A stretch of 64,000 nt of DNA from Boletus sp. NGJ (GCA_019096195.1 JAGTXK010000219.1:1-64000); one strand, 5' to 3'. Numbered from the stretch's first letter, positions 12,881 to 24,437 are shown. A program made the numbers and translations. Notes: generated by a model not told the origin, from the sequence alone.

Positions 12881-14344
12881 TCTGAATTGCCCACATTGTA
12901 GGAGTCGTCACGCTCGGAAACTCCATCGACATGCTTGAAATCCCATGTCTATTGTGTCGCCATGGTTGCAGCACGGAAGCGAACTAGGCAGAAGGAACGA
13001 TGTCAATCAAAACACGTAGTGCAACTTGTGCCACAAGCCGATATGAGTCCAGATTCCTCCAGACTGCTAGCACGTGACTCGAGCGTGAAGACAGATCTCA
13101 ATCTCAACCAAGATTTCAACGCGCACGCAGAGGTTTCAAATCGTCCGACAACCGTTTCAGGTTGTTCGCTCGATGGCAAAAAAGTAACCAATTGTACCTC
13201 GATCGAAGCCAGCCCCTAAAGTCAATTACGGATTGCGTGCCATCGGAAGGGGGCCAACCTCTCACGACGTGCTTGCCTGCCTATGCTGATCGCCTTCCCG
13301 CTGTGCCGCGTTGTCCGTTTTCTTATTCTCTTCTCACGTTTGGGCTTCCAGATTCCAGCCTCTCATCCACTTCCTCCTGGATACCGAATATCTGAGAGCT
13401 GTCGCTTGTGATGGGAGAAGGATTTGCCGGCTTGTGGGTACCTCCGTGACAAATATTCACCGGCATCTGGCCCCTGGGCTCTCTAGATACTTGGTCACCC
13501 GATGAAGTGACGAATTACATACTTGAAAGTACGTCGTCGTCCCGATTACCATGGATGAGTACCTCTCAGACCGAGGAACGGTAAGTGCGATGTCGTTTTC
13601 TTGGAAGTTACAGTAAGCAGTTGAACAAACAATCTTTTTTCCTTTTTTATATGGCGTTTAGTAACTCGTACATCAACGTACGCGAGGTCTCGGACATTCG
13701 GGCATGGATCATCGGGGCCAACGCCAAGCCCTCGGGTTCCGGCCATCGTAGCCTACTCTTGCGGAGATCCCGACTTCACTACTTCCGAATGTCGTGCGAT
13801 GGATCGGCATGTCGACCAAGGCACCCAATGGAGCGAAACTTCATCAAAAATGGGTGCGCCACAATGCTATCGCCCTCTCACGAGTCACGAATTATGTGTC
13901 AATGAGTGCTCGGACTTGTGAAGCAATGCCACATCTTTGGCAGTACCGTTGAACATGGTTGCTCCACGCAGACTGTCGAGTTCTTGGCGAAAATATGTGA
14001 ATACGAAATCTCACAGCTATTCTACCAACTTCAATACTTCAACTTCACACTGACATTTGTGGTGTGGCTGCAGAACCGTGATAACTAACTTTAGATTTTC
14101 ACCGATGTGCAGACGGACGGAGAGACTCTTAAGTTCCGGCTCCGCTGAGGTATCATATTGATTTTTAACTTTTGTATTCGCATTTTCCACCACGTTTTAC
14201 TCGCACTTAGGCACCCACCGCCTTGTGAGTGCTTGTGATGACACATAGCATACTTGTTTTGTGGTGAGCCTCTCAGGAGATTGATATTCTCATAAGTACT
14301 AACTGGCAGGTGGGCTTTTACCCGTACCCTTGACCGAATTCTGG
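12881..14344. other. Spacer between the two duplicated blocks
   Basis: About 1.5 kb separate the duplicated blocks. No recognisable gene, repeat end or transposase fragment was seen on either strand. Its presence means the two copies are separated rather than strictly back to back. Confidence 0.4.
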
Positions 14345-15905
14345 TAGGGGTTCTACTCGATGCCTTGTCTGCTTCACGTTGCCATGCCCAAGTGGGGCCC
14401 ATTGCTGAAATTTTGAGTCGCTCGGAAGTTATCGTTCAACGATTGAAAGGTGACGGGAAGGCAGTATTACGTGCTCACAGCTTCGTTTGAGAGCACATCA
14501 AACAAACTGAAACATCCATTATTGCCTTGCGCTCGCTCGCTCGTACAAAAAGTGATATTATCCAGCAAGACAAACGTCGAAATGTGATTACGAGGTGACA
14601 ATTATCGTTCGCTCCGCTACACTACTTGTAACTGTCCACACAGCTGTACAGTAAATGAACAATGTCTTGGAAAAGATGATAACTAATAGTTCCAAGTATC
14701 CGGTTGTGTGCAACGTCCAACAACGTAGGTCCGAGCAGACTTACAGTCACCTCACGTGATGGTGATCGTCTGGTTCAATGACTCCATGAGCAAATAGTAT
14801 CCAGCCTACCCACAGGCGGACACACGTTAGCGTTAGCGTGCCATACAACTGTCGCCGATGTCGGATCAACTCACCCCAACGAGCGCCATGTGGTCCACGC
14901 CAATCATTGCAGTGCCTGCCGGAAGTGAGCTAGGCACCTGCACGGTGAAGTTTTGGTACGGGGGCAAGTATGTCTCGTGGAATTGCGGGCTGAATCGGCC
15001 CGCTGTACAAGAGGGTGCCCATGTATTCTGAAGGGTCCACGCAAGCGCGGTCTACGCAAGACTGCAAACCGATGGCGACAGCAACTTGGTCAGAGCCCGT
15101 CAAGCTGTCCTGGAAAGCGAAGCAAAAAGAATGGCGCGGTTAGCGAGGAGTTTTTGGCTGGAGCATGGAGAACTAGATTCGGAGAGTGGCGGGACATACA
15201 GGGACTTGTATTTGGACGATGATGGTACTCCCAGGGCTCACGGATTGGTTGTTAGTCGGCAATCCGACGAAAGCCGCCTGGGCAAAGACAGCAGTCACGA
15301 AGAGGAGAGGGGCGAACAAAAACGTCAACATGATGGACGGTTGAGGGTAAGAGCCGAAGATGCAAGTAGAGCTGTAGTTGAGGAGAGTCGAGTGCTTTCA
15401 AAAGCACCATATTTTATACCCCAACGAGAGAGCATAGCTATGGGCATGGTTGCCCGTCTTTGAACCACTGGCAACCTAACAATGTGATAAAAACCGCCGG
15501 TTTACGCCATGTCGTACCTAAAAGCACAGTATTTGTCAATCCTGCGGTCGTGATCACCCGAATGATTCGACGAGGGTTGCATAAGCAGGTCGGAAGCAGG
15601 CCATGAAGAACGCGCGTCGTTTGGAGTGGCAGGTGTACGAGGGTAAGGTCAAGAATATCGTGAATTGAAGCCTGCCGACATTGCCATGCACATGCAGCTG
15701 TAGCAGTAAACTGCAGGTTCAATCTTCTTTGTATTTTCGGAGTGTTCTGCCCGACGCGGCCGCAGCTGCTACCCGTTGGATCATCGCCTCGGGATGGTCA
15801 TGAATCCGCCGAATTCTAATTGCCGTGATCCGCCCGCGGAAAGCTTTGCAATATATCGACTTGTGGTGTACATATTGCTGTACGGTTTGTCGTACGGGGT
15901 TGAAT
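14345..15905. repeat. Copy B of a ~1.5 kb duplicated block
   Basis: This is a direct copy of 11385-12880. Exon regions are visibly more alike than the flanks. Near 15755-15785 copy B carries an extra GC-rich stretch absent from copy A. Edges are approximate. Confidence 0.8.
14752..15331 (-). pseudogene. NIS1-like secreted protein gene, frameshifted copy B
   Basis: The paralogue of the gene at 11759-12328 keeps the start (MLTFLFAPLLFVTAVFAQ, still a good signal peptide), the same intron positions, and DSLTGSDQVAVAIGLQSC. Compared with copy A, exon 2 carries one extra base near 14990, just after the codons for LLYSGPI. Downstream residues change frame and meet a stop about 20 codons later, before the conserved NFTVQVP region. 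The last exon (AGYYLLMESLNQTITIT then stop) is still open in the original frame, which suggests the break is recent. It could instead be a sequencing error, in which case this is a second working copy. Confidence 0.75.
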
Positions 15906-16524
15906 CAAAGCTGAAGGACTCGGAGTACGCCACCAAACCAGCGTTTGAAATTGAAAGGATTCAGCAACAAAGCACACCACTGAAACCAAGATAGCATGCC
16001 ATGACCTTCTTTCAATGCCGAAGAAACCCGAGAATTATTTGTAAATACCACTTCACTGGAAAGCATAATATTGAAGTGAAATGTCTCGACATTATCTGTT
16101 TGCTGGCCCGCCGTGAATAAAATCCCATTCTATGGCTGTCGAGTTACAGATACTTTACAAATTTGTCTGCTAAATCTGGGTACAGGGAAAACTACTCCAA
16201 CACTGAAGTACGAGCATAAAGGGGTTATAATTACTCGAAAAAATATCATACACTTGTGTCGTAGAACAAAAGTTGTATACCACCGCGCATGAATGCGAAT
16301 AGTCGGTCGACGAGCCAAGGTAGTCGAATATTGTCTTTTACAGTAGAAGTCCACCGGGATCTGGACCGACTCGGAGTGCATGGAGGAGGAATCAGCTGTC
16401 ACGAATGGCGACCTGTGACTGGTTATTCGGGTTCACTGGTACTATAGAGCTTCTTTATAGAGCTTCCGTATTGTTTATGATAGGGCTATGGCATATGTAC
16501 ATGACCAATACATTTCACCTGAGA
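15906..16524. other. Non-coding stretch
   Basis: About 0.6 kb lie between the duplicated block and the transposase remnant. No gene or repeat was recognised. Confidence 0.4.
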
Positions 16525-17530
16525 TCAGAACTTGACTCGGAAGCCGGGACCACCATCATCGTCATCATAGTACTCATCCTCTTCACTCTCGAAATCCTCA
16601 TCCATTGCACCCTCCTCGAGTTCACTGTCCTCCAGGTCTTCCTCGTCATCATTGTAGTCACCAACATCAGATTCTTCATCCAAGTCGGGTGCTTCCTCTG
16701 CACCATTGACCCCATCATTATCCGAGTCAGTGGAAGGGCCGTGTTCGTCATCAACATGCTTATTGGCAGCGGTGGGCGGAATGTCGATGTCATGGTTTAG
16801 TGAGATCGGAGGATGGTATTGGGCATAGTGTCCAACACCAATACCGGTGTACCGCGTATACATGTCACGGTCTGCGAAACTATGGCAATATCAGGTTTGT
16901 TGGAACTCTAGGATAGAAAAACTTACATATTAACGTAGTATGCTGCCCAATCGTCGAAAACGTTGGTTTCACGAGCAACAGATGGCCCGTAGCGGAGTCG
17001 TGAGTCAGTACGACCATCTGAAAATGCAGGGATCAAATGACAAGCACGGAGGGCGAGGGATGAATCCAATCTTCGGAAGGCGAGCGTTCTTGAGTCCCCA
17101 ATGGTAGCCAGGCACGACTCCAAACCAGCGAACCTATAAGAACTCCATGGTCCTCTCGATGTCGGAATGGGTAATTGTGATGAGAAATGCACCCAAGACT
17201 TCTGCATACCAGAAGGGATGGGCATTTGGACCATCCTCGCGTGAGAGTAACATGATGATAGCACCATGCCCTGGATGCAACGTGTCTTGGTCATGGCGAA
17301 TATCGTACGTCGTATAATTGATCTGTAGGCGTTTTGGGCGGAGGACTCTGTTCAGGTTATTGACAAAGAAAATAGAGTTCCGCTCCTCGTGGGAGAACGT
17401 ATGCTCGTCGCCGTCGTATTCGTGACCGAGCAGTCGGGCCAGAAGGTGGTCCTTGAGCTTTGGAATGAACTCCTGGAGAATATGGATGTGAGCGTTGGGT
17501 TGCCTCGTCAAGTTAGGCAGAATTAACCTG
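16525..17530 (-). pseudogene. C-terminal remnant of a Plavaka/CACTA-like transposon protein
   Basis: On the minus strand the remnant reads LKDHLLARLLGHEYDGDE, LQINYTTYDIRHDQDT, AHPFWYAEVLGAF, RTMEFL, VRWFGVVPGYHWGL, ARLPKIGFIP, LRACHLIPAFSDGRTD, DDWAAYYVN and MYTRYTGIGVGHYAQ. It ends in a long Asp/Glu-rich tail. I know this block order from the C-terminal part of transposon proteins repeated widely in agaricomycete genomes, probably the Plavaka branch of CACTA. Two faults are visible. The Trp codon expected between MEFL and VRWFG is TAG, and the frame shifts between GFIP and the ACHLIPAF block with sequence missing. Nothing of the transposase core is present, so this is a fossil fragment. The assignment to Plavaka rather than another superfamily is from memory. 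Confidence 0.6.
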
Positions 17531-18439
17531 AAGTGGTGGATCGTCAGGGGAGCTTTGGAGGAACTGTGCCAGGTTGAAAGTGTTAGTAGGTGAGTTGGAC
17601 AATTGATAATGAAGTTGAGGTTGCAGTAAATCCGAGTCGTTCTGTGATTCTGCGGGGTCGTCACCGTGCGTATAGTAAATGTCGCGTTGGCGTCGGATTC
17701 AGGTATGTCACCTTTCTTGCTTTGTAATCTGCCCTGCAGGTTCGTGCTTGTTTGTGGACTGATAGAATTTTTTGATACGTTGATGCGCAACTTCTCCCTG
17801 ATATTGTAGTCATCGTCGCGTCTATCATGGGGAGTTTGAAATGTCTTATTTGAGTAGTATATGAATCCATTGTTCCAAACAAACACTTGTGTGTCACCAT
17901 AAACATTATATATTAGTAATCATGATAGACAGTTATCCCTGTTACTAGTTAGCGGTGCTACCTAATGCTGCAGTGCTGCAGCATTTTCTGCAGCACTCAG
18001 CTGTGACTTGGAGTGGTGAAAATTTCATGGAAGATTATCATGAGATATATGGCATGACATCTGCACATTTAATCCCACCGCATTTTTTGCATGCCACGCC
18101 CTGCTGCACATTGTCTTTAGTGACCACACTTGCCACCATCCTGTGAGTTTTTTAAATATCCATCACAATTTTAATACAATGCATTGCACATACTGTACTT
18201 CTGCTCAAACCTTGACCTCATTGCTGTCAGTCCTCATGAATATATTGCTTCAAATGCCGATTTGATTCTCCCAGGCCAAAACCATCTGATGGCTAGAGTA
18301 TGTTAGTGACTGAGCATGACAAATTCATTCAAGTTGACTATGTACTACAGTCATGGTACTATAGACAAGGTCATTAGTAAAAGACATTAGAAGAAGGTGT
18401 TGTATTCATCTCTGAATGACATGAGTGTAAACTCAGAAT
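17531..18439. other. AT-rich, CpG-poor flank of the hAT insertion
   Basis: No intact gene was found. The stretch continues the decayed upstream part of the Plavaka-like fragment. It includes a cluster of GCTGCAG/CTGCAGCA palindromic words near 17967-18000 and one copy of a dispersed 148 bp repeat. TpG and CpA are abundant and CpG is rare, in contrast with 6.9-16 kb. Confidence 0.45.
18045..18192. repeat. Dispersed 148 bp repeat, CpG-depleted copy
   Basis: This matches the reverse complement of 29545-29692 almost base for base, beginning at tatatggc and ending at gcattgcacata. Nearly all differences are places where the other copy has CG and this one has TG or CA. The parent element was not identified. 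Confidence 0.85.
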
Positions 18440-18447
18440 CTCATGGA
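18440..18447. repeat. Target site duplication, left (CTCATGGA)
   Basis: The 8 bp CTCATGGA directly precede the hAT left end and recur directly after the right end at 24430-24437. Eight bases is the duplication length typical of hAT insertions. Confidence 0.9.
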
Positions 18448-18759
18448 TAGTGATGTTAAGGGCCTGGCTTGACCTGAAAGCCCTGGCCTGGGCCTGACCA
18501 GGCCCAGGCCCTTAAACAGAACCAGGCCTGGCCTGGCTTGGGCCTAGGCCAGGGCTTTTCATATGTAAAGTCAAAATGATAACTTTGATCATTTATACCA
18601 CAGATTATATACAGTATGAACTCCATGATAAAGAATATCAACCAGTGGCTATAGCAGTTGATAAATCTGAGGATGACTTGGGCAAGTAGTCTCTCCTCCA
18701 TATTATATACTAGTGTATGGCCAACCTTTCCTTCCCTGTTTAGGCCTCTCCTCCCCATC

Positions 18760-21700
18760 CATGATGAATGTTGATGGGGAGGAAGATCATGATATCCAGG
18801 TTCAGGATATCAAAATCAAGACAAAACATGAGGAGAAAACCCAAGATGTGATTGCATTTTTCAGTGCAGTCCAATCTTCAACAGGTGGAGGTAAAGTTCA
18901 TCATGTTCATGATTGTGAGCCATGCAGATATGTACTAGTAGTTTGGAATCGACTAATAGGTTTCAATTCTGATTCTATTGTTACTATTATAGGAAGACAA
19001 AGCAACCTTGTGAATTGGTTGCTGATGCCTCAACTTGTTGCTGACATCTTGCATGGAAGCATAAGGTATGTCTTTCTATTACTATTAGTATTTGATTAAT
19101 GTAATATTATCAATGTGCAATATAGGCTCTTTATCACAAGTGGTGCCAGAAGAATGGCTTTGAGTCCATGCTTCCTGAGAATAGCCAGGATAGAAAGAAG
19201 GCTGCCATTAGTACCAATCTCAAGCAGAGTGCTTTGGATACTCACCTTAGAGAACCCACTGCTATTGAGAAGGTAGTTTTATACACTGATCAGCTCTTTC
19301 ATGAAGCTGCAGTTGAATGGCTTATTACCACTAATCAAGTATGTTGCCTAACTATTATTGTCTCATTAGATTGATATTATGGATTCTAGCCTCTTCAAGC
19401 TATTGAGCATCCTTCTTTTAAGAAGATGATTAATATTGCTTCTAGAGCAAGCAAAGGTGTTATTATATCTAATCGACATGCTACTCGCCAATAGATCATT
19501 GATCTATTCAAGAAGCAAATGGCTAGTCTCAAAGAGCATCTCAATATAAGCTATTGCTTATGTGACATGTCTATAATATTTAGAGCAAGATGGTGACTGG
19601 TGAAATTAGCTTGACATGTGATGTCTGGCAGGCTAGCAATACTGATGCTTATTTTGCTGTCACTGGTCATTGGATTGAGGTATCCAAGTCTGATGGTTGG
19701 ATTCTCCAATCTGCCATCTTGGGCTTCATTCAAATGAATACTGCCCATAATGGTATGAGACTGGGCCAGGCCTTATTTAAGGTTTGTGAAAGACTTGGTA
19801 TTTCCCATAAGGTTAGTTGAGTTAAATTATGGATTTTTTACCAACATACCTTTGACAGATTGATCATGTTACCTGTGATAATGCAACAAACAATGATACC
19901 ATGCTGGTAGAGTTTGCTAGAAGACTTCTCAACCATACTGGCAAACCATGGTTGAAGTCAAAGTATCATATAAGATATGTAGTTTTTGACTTTTAGTGTT
20001 TATCCTCATGTTTGAATTCAAGATGCCTGGCCCATGTTATTCATTTGGCTACAAAAGTATTGATCTCTACCAATAGCAAAGCTCCTTTCTATAATCCTGA
20101 GCAAGGTAATCTTGAATTATCAGCAAAGGATGGATATAGGGATGAGGTTGGTTTAATAAGAGCTATTACAGTTAAGGTATGCTTTCTTGGATTCAATACA
20201 TATATATTTGAGCTTGGCATAGGCATGCTCATCAGCTCAGCTCAAAGAAAGCAGTTTTTCAAGGACATTCAACTTCACCCTCCTGAGCCTTGTTGAAAGG
20301 AACTTGCAATGAGTGAAAGGAAGAAACCTAAACCTAATATCTGAAGCGTTGCTTAACTAAAGCAATATGCGACAGAGAGAAAGGCAATTTCAAGGCTAGG
20401 TGAAACATGGTACTCTACTGGCTACTTATATACTACCAGTAGTGGCGCACGGACCGTGCTGTGCTATGACGTCATAGGGTACTGGGTATGACATCACAGG
20501 AACGAGGAAATGTTAGTGTTCAATGGCAAAAGAGAGAGACGATGGAATGAGATGCGTGTGGTATGTGCATGTAAGTGAAAGGTAGTCTGGAACGCTCTAG
20601 GTGTGGCTACGTGTGATATATCTAAGGGGAACTAATAAATAGGAATGGAGACAAGAGAGGAAACGAAAGAGTGATGCGTAAGGCATCGCATAGGGTGATC
20701 GTTGGATTTGGTATCGAGACAAGATCATATCGGGTGATGGATCGGGTCTTGTCTAGGGGTTGTGATCTGACGTCTGCCTGATCAGTACTTGGGTTAATCT
20801 AGCATGGGCTTGATTAGTACTTGTATAGTGTACCGAGCTCTGTGTCAGGTACTGTCTATGGAGTGTCATGTGTGTAACGAGCATATACATGACAAAGGGC
20901 TATTGTCATCGTACGGGCGTTATGTCACATGGTGTGGCTACCGAGCGCTGCATCAGATAGGTCCACAGGGGTGGCGTAGTTTATAGGCGTGTGGGCCTTA
21001 CTTGTGGCTGTGAAGCCAGGGTTTAGCCGTGAGGCTACTTGGTGTCGTAGCGTTACGGGTACGACTAGGGTACTGCTAGTGAAAGTGTACATGGGTGTGT
21101 GCGGTTGTGTGGTGTATCGTATGAGGGCGGATACGACGAGTGACTACTCTAGGTATATGCAGGGTGAGGCTAGGATGGAGTTTGGTGAAGGTAGGCGAGT
21201 GTATCGTCTGTAGGTGGTATGAAAGTGTAGGTAGGGGTGCTAATAAATAGGTGGTATAGTCTGTGATCGTTTCACTTGTGCTCTATCAGAAGTTTCCAAT
21301 CTTCTTCTTAACATGCCTATCCATTGGTCTTCTACATATCTGATGATTGATAGGGCTGAGAAAAAAAGGAAAGTAAGTTAATGTTCTTGACTTTTCTTAA
21401 TTTATCTTTTAGTTTGTGGACATCTTCATCTATGAGCTGGGATTAAAGGCTACTACCTTGGCCAAGAGAAAGAAGATTGATCAGTTAAAGCTGACAGATA
21501 ATGAGTGGAATAGACTGGGACTATTATCCAAGCTTCTGGCTGTAAGTAATTGTTTGATATTTATTATATGACTAACTTTTTTAAAGCATGCAGACAATGC
21601 TCAACAAAGCTTTTCTTCTGAGGGTATCTCCACTCTACAATATGTTCTGCCAGCACTTGAGGCTTTGCACAAGGCTTGGACTGCTTGCTCTGAATCTTCT

Positions 21701-22661
21701 AGATATTTTGCCTTCCAAGATGGCCTGCATGTAGCTCTTGCCAAGATTGCAGAGTATTATGACCATACAGCAGATTCTGATGCCTATATCATAACTATAT
21801 GTAAGTTTTCCTTGATTTTTGAACCTATAACTTATGCTTTGTAGTGCTTGATCCTACTTTGAAAGATGGCTATTTCAAGAAGTATTGGGGGCAAGAACTA
21901 CATAAAGATGTTATGAAGAATGCAGAGAAATTAGTATGTTTAACTTTGGGATGTTTAGAATTTTCTAACATAGTTATAGTTTTAGGAGCACTTCAACAAG
22001 CTATATGGTAAGGAGAATCCTTTACCTGCCACTAAGCAGAAGAAGGGAAAGCTTGGAAAGCTTCTCAGGGAGCTTTCCAGTGATGATGATGATTCAGCTA
22101 AGGAAAGTGTTGGAATTGATCCTCAGTCTCCTTGGATGAAAGAGTTCAACCTCTATCTTCACTCTATCCATACTCTTCCTAAGGAAATGTCAGTGGTCAA
22201 ATGGTGGGGGGTACTGTAAGTATCATGTTTTTAATTAATTTGAAGTGACCAAGTCCTTTTAGACCAATGCTCAGCAGTATCCTATATGGGCATCTCTAGC
22301 TCGTGACTATCTTGCAATTATGGCCTCTTCAGAATCCAGCAAGCAAGCCTTTTCTGCAGCTGCACTAACTATTATCAAGCATCGCAATCGCTTGAAGGGA
22401 GATATTGTAGAGGCCATTCAAGTGTTGTGCATGATGTATAATCATGATCTTATCTTTTGTGAACAAGGTCCATCTTCTGCCTTGGAACTAGCAATGGAAG
22501 AGGATGAAAATGAGGAGAAGAATGAACAAAGAGTAGATAAGGGCAAGGGCAAGGGAAAAGAGAAGGAAGTAGAGGATTTGGATTGGATTTTGGAGCTTTC
22601 AGATGATACAGATGTAGATACAGTATACTATATGCAAGATACTGAAGAAATAATGGAATAA
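18760..22661 (+). pseudogene. hAT transposase, interrupted
   Basis: Exon-sized pieces in order read: DVIAFFSAVQSSTGGGK with a probable BED-type zinc finger region; YHKWCQKNGF and ALDTHLREPTAIEKV; then GEISLTCDVWQASNTDAYFA, where CD is the likely first catalytic Asp region. Next are VTCDNATNNDTM (second acidic site), CLAHVIHLATKV, NMPIHWSSTYLMIDRA, and LEALHKAWTACSES. Last comes the hAT dimerisation block WWGVLNAQQYPIWASLARDYLAI and SSESSKQAFSAAALTI, with an acidic tail. Pieces are separated by short GT-AG introns. Damage is seen at 19492-19494, where TAG follows NRHATRQ in the open frame, and at 20291-21288, where a foreign segment splits the gene between the DIQLHPPEP and EVSNLLLN codons. 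Confidence 0.85.
20291..21288. mobile_element. Nested insertion inside the hAT element, possibly a solo-LTR-like fossil
   Basis: This 998 bp segment starts TGTTGAAAGG and ends CTCTATCA. TG...CA termini of this kind fit a long terminal repeat, but I found no matching short target duplication on the two sides (AGCCT against GAAGT), and no coding region. Unlike the surrounding hAT it is rich in CpG, so it appears younger. It may equally be an unclassified non-autonomous element. Its presence alone breaks the host transposase. Confidence 0.55.
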
Positions 22662-22899
22662 TATATGAAATCACTTACCAGATGAGCTGCACGATGTTGA
22701 AGGACTTGTGGCATGAGATGGGACATCGATGGCATGGCGGAGTCATTTCATTACATACAACAATGGAGATTTTCAGTGCCAACTTCTCAAGAAAGGGTAA
22801 CATACCTTTCTGCACTCAGTGTCAGAGTGATTGCTGTCAGAGCTGGCTATAGTGTGCACAGCAGCACACTTTTTTATATTGGCATGGGTGGCTGAGGTT

Positions 22900-23835
22900 G
22901 GTCATGTGCATCAGTTGGTGAATCGGTTGGTGTGTTGTTGAGTTGCATTGGGTATGTCAGTTGGTCATACCATCCATGTAGTACATTGCAAAATTGTGAG
23001 TAAATTGAATGCACAGGTTAGAAAATATACTTTACCTTTTGGTGGATTGGTTGGTGTCATTTGAGTGTGTTGGGTGTGCTGCATGAATTGTTGACATGCA
23101 TTGTTTGGATGCGTTGGGTGCATCAGGTATGTCAGTTGGTGTGTTGTTGAGGTGTGTCGGGTGTGTCAGTTGGTCATACTGTTCATGTAGTATATTGCAA
23201 AATCATGAGTAAATTGAATGCACAGGATAAAAATTGTACTTTACCTTTTGGTGGACCATGCATTGTTCATGTGCATTGGTCGGTGTCATTCAAGTGTGTT
23301 GGGTGCACTGTGTGCATTGTTGACATGCATTGTTTGGATGCGTCGGGTGTGTCAGGTGTGTCAGTTGGTTGTGCCGTTCCATGTAGCACATCATTCATGT
23401 GCGTTGGTCAGTGTGTTGTTGAGGTGTGTCAGGTGCATCAGATGCATCAGGTGCGTTGGTCAGTCATACCATCCATGTAGTACATTGTAAAATCGTGAGT
23501 AAATTGAATGCACAGGATACAAATGTACTTTACCCTTTGGTGGACCATGCATTGTTCATGCGCATTGGTCAGTGTCATTTGAGTGTGTTGGGTGCACCAC
23601 ATGCATTGTTGACATGTGTCGTTTGGGTGTGTCAGGTGTGTCAGGTGTGTCGGTTGGTTATGCCATTCCATGTGGCGCATTGTTCATGTGCGTTGGTTGG
23701 TGTGTCATTGAGGTGTGTTGGATGTGTCAGGTGTGTCAGGTGTGTCAGGTGCGTTGGGTGTGTCAGGTGTGTTGGATGTGTTGGATGCATTAGTTGGTTG
23801 TGCCATTTATGTATGTAAAACTGTGAGCAAATTAA
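22900..23835. repeat. Satellite-like array in the hAT subterminal region
   Basis: Imperfect long units of about 210-330 bp recur. The landmark gtgagtaaattgaatgcaca appears near 22996, 23205 and 23495, with a diverged one near 23824. Between landmarks, short words gtgtgtcagg, gcgttgg and ttgttgaggtgtg repeat many times. The array is almost free of CpG. hAT transposases bind short subterminal words in other systems, so a binding-site role is conceivable but not shown. Confidence 0.75.
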
Positions 23836-24429
23836 ATGTATAGGTGAAAACAACTGCTTTACCTTTGGGTGTACTGCTGATTGTAATGGCTGAATTTGTC
23901 GTTCCTGTGGCTGCATCTATGTGTGTTGAGCGACATCATGTTTTATCAATGGAGGTGTGTACCTGTAGTAACCTGCATGCTCAGGGTGGCGGCTGTATTG
24001 ATTGGTACTATGGTTGTGGCTGTGAGTTTTTGGTTGTAAGTTTTCGTGTCGCTGATAAATTCTGAGTCACCTATGGCTGTTTGGTGGCTCTGCAGTTTAG
24101 GAATGGCTTTATTGTTGGCATCAGCAAGTCGAGCAGAGGGTTTGATGACACGCTGAGCACGAAAAGGCTGAATTGGTGCTTCTTTATCGTCTGAGAGCAT
24201 GATTGCTATATAGTGTTGTAGTTAGAAGCTTGGACCTGAATCTATGGTGTGTGCACTAAGTGTGTGGCTGATATAATGTTATAGTTTTCCGGATGTTTCC
24301 ATGCCTGACACTATTATTAAATACCATCCACTGTAGTATGATTAATAATTAATAATATAATTATTATACTAAAAGCCAGGGCCAGAGCCCAGGGCTTCAG
24401 GGCTTCAGACCCAGCCCACAACATCACTA

Positions 24430-24437
24430 CTCATGGA
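24430..24437. repeat. Target site duplication, right (CTCATGGA)
   Basis: Identical to the 8 bp at 18440-18447. It marks the right boundary of the hAT element. Confidence 0.9.

Larger units (their letters stand above)
18448..24429 (+). mobile_element. hAT-family DNA transposon, 5,982 bp, with both ends
   Basis: The left end begins TAGTGATGTT and the right end finishes AACATCACTA, a perfect 10 bp inverted repeat. Both are flanked by CTCATGGA. Subterminal DNA is rich in GGCCTGG/CCAGGCC words at 18461-18555 and in related words at 24375-24420. The plus strand carries a hAT transposase in several exons, a satellite-like array between the transposase and the right end, and a separate roughly 1 kb insertion inside the transposase. 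Excluding that insertion, CpG is very sparse. The transposase has a nonsense codon as well as the insertion, so the element cannot encode its own working enzyme, although its ends may still be mobilisable in trans. Confidence 0.9.

Noticed and set aside
16515-16800. Plus-strand membrane-like frame with Ile/Val/Leu runs
   Set aside because: It is the antisense shadow of the Asp/Glu-rich tail of the minus-strand transposon remnant.
17960-18005. GCTGCAG palindrome cluster as a transposon terminus
   Set aside because: No partner end or target duplication could be found for it.
18461-18555. Strong GGCC palindromes read as a terminator hairpin
   Set aside because: They sit directly inside the hAT left end and are matched by similar words at the right end, so they are subterminal repeats of the transposon.
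22900-23835. CRISPR-like array
   Set aside because: Units vary in length, spacers are themselves repetitive, and it lies inside a eukaryotic hAT element. It is a satellite-like repeat.
17134-24437. One giant composite element spanning the Plavaka-like and hAT pieces
   Set aside because: The hAT has its own ends and target duplication, and the Plavaka-like fragment has no ends. They are independent insertions.
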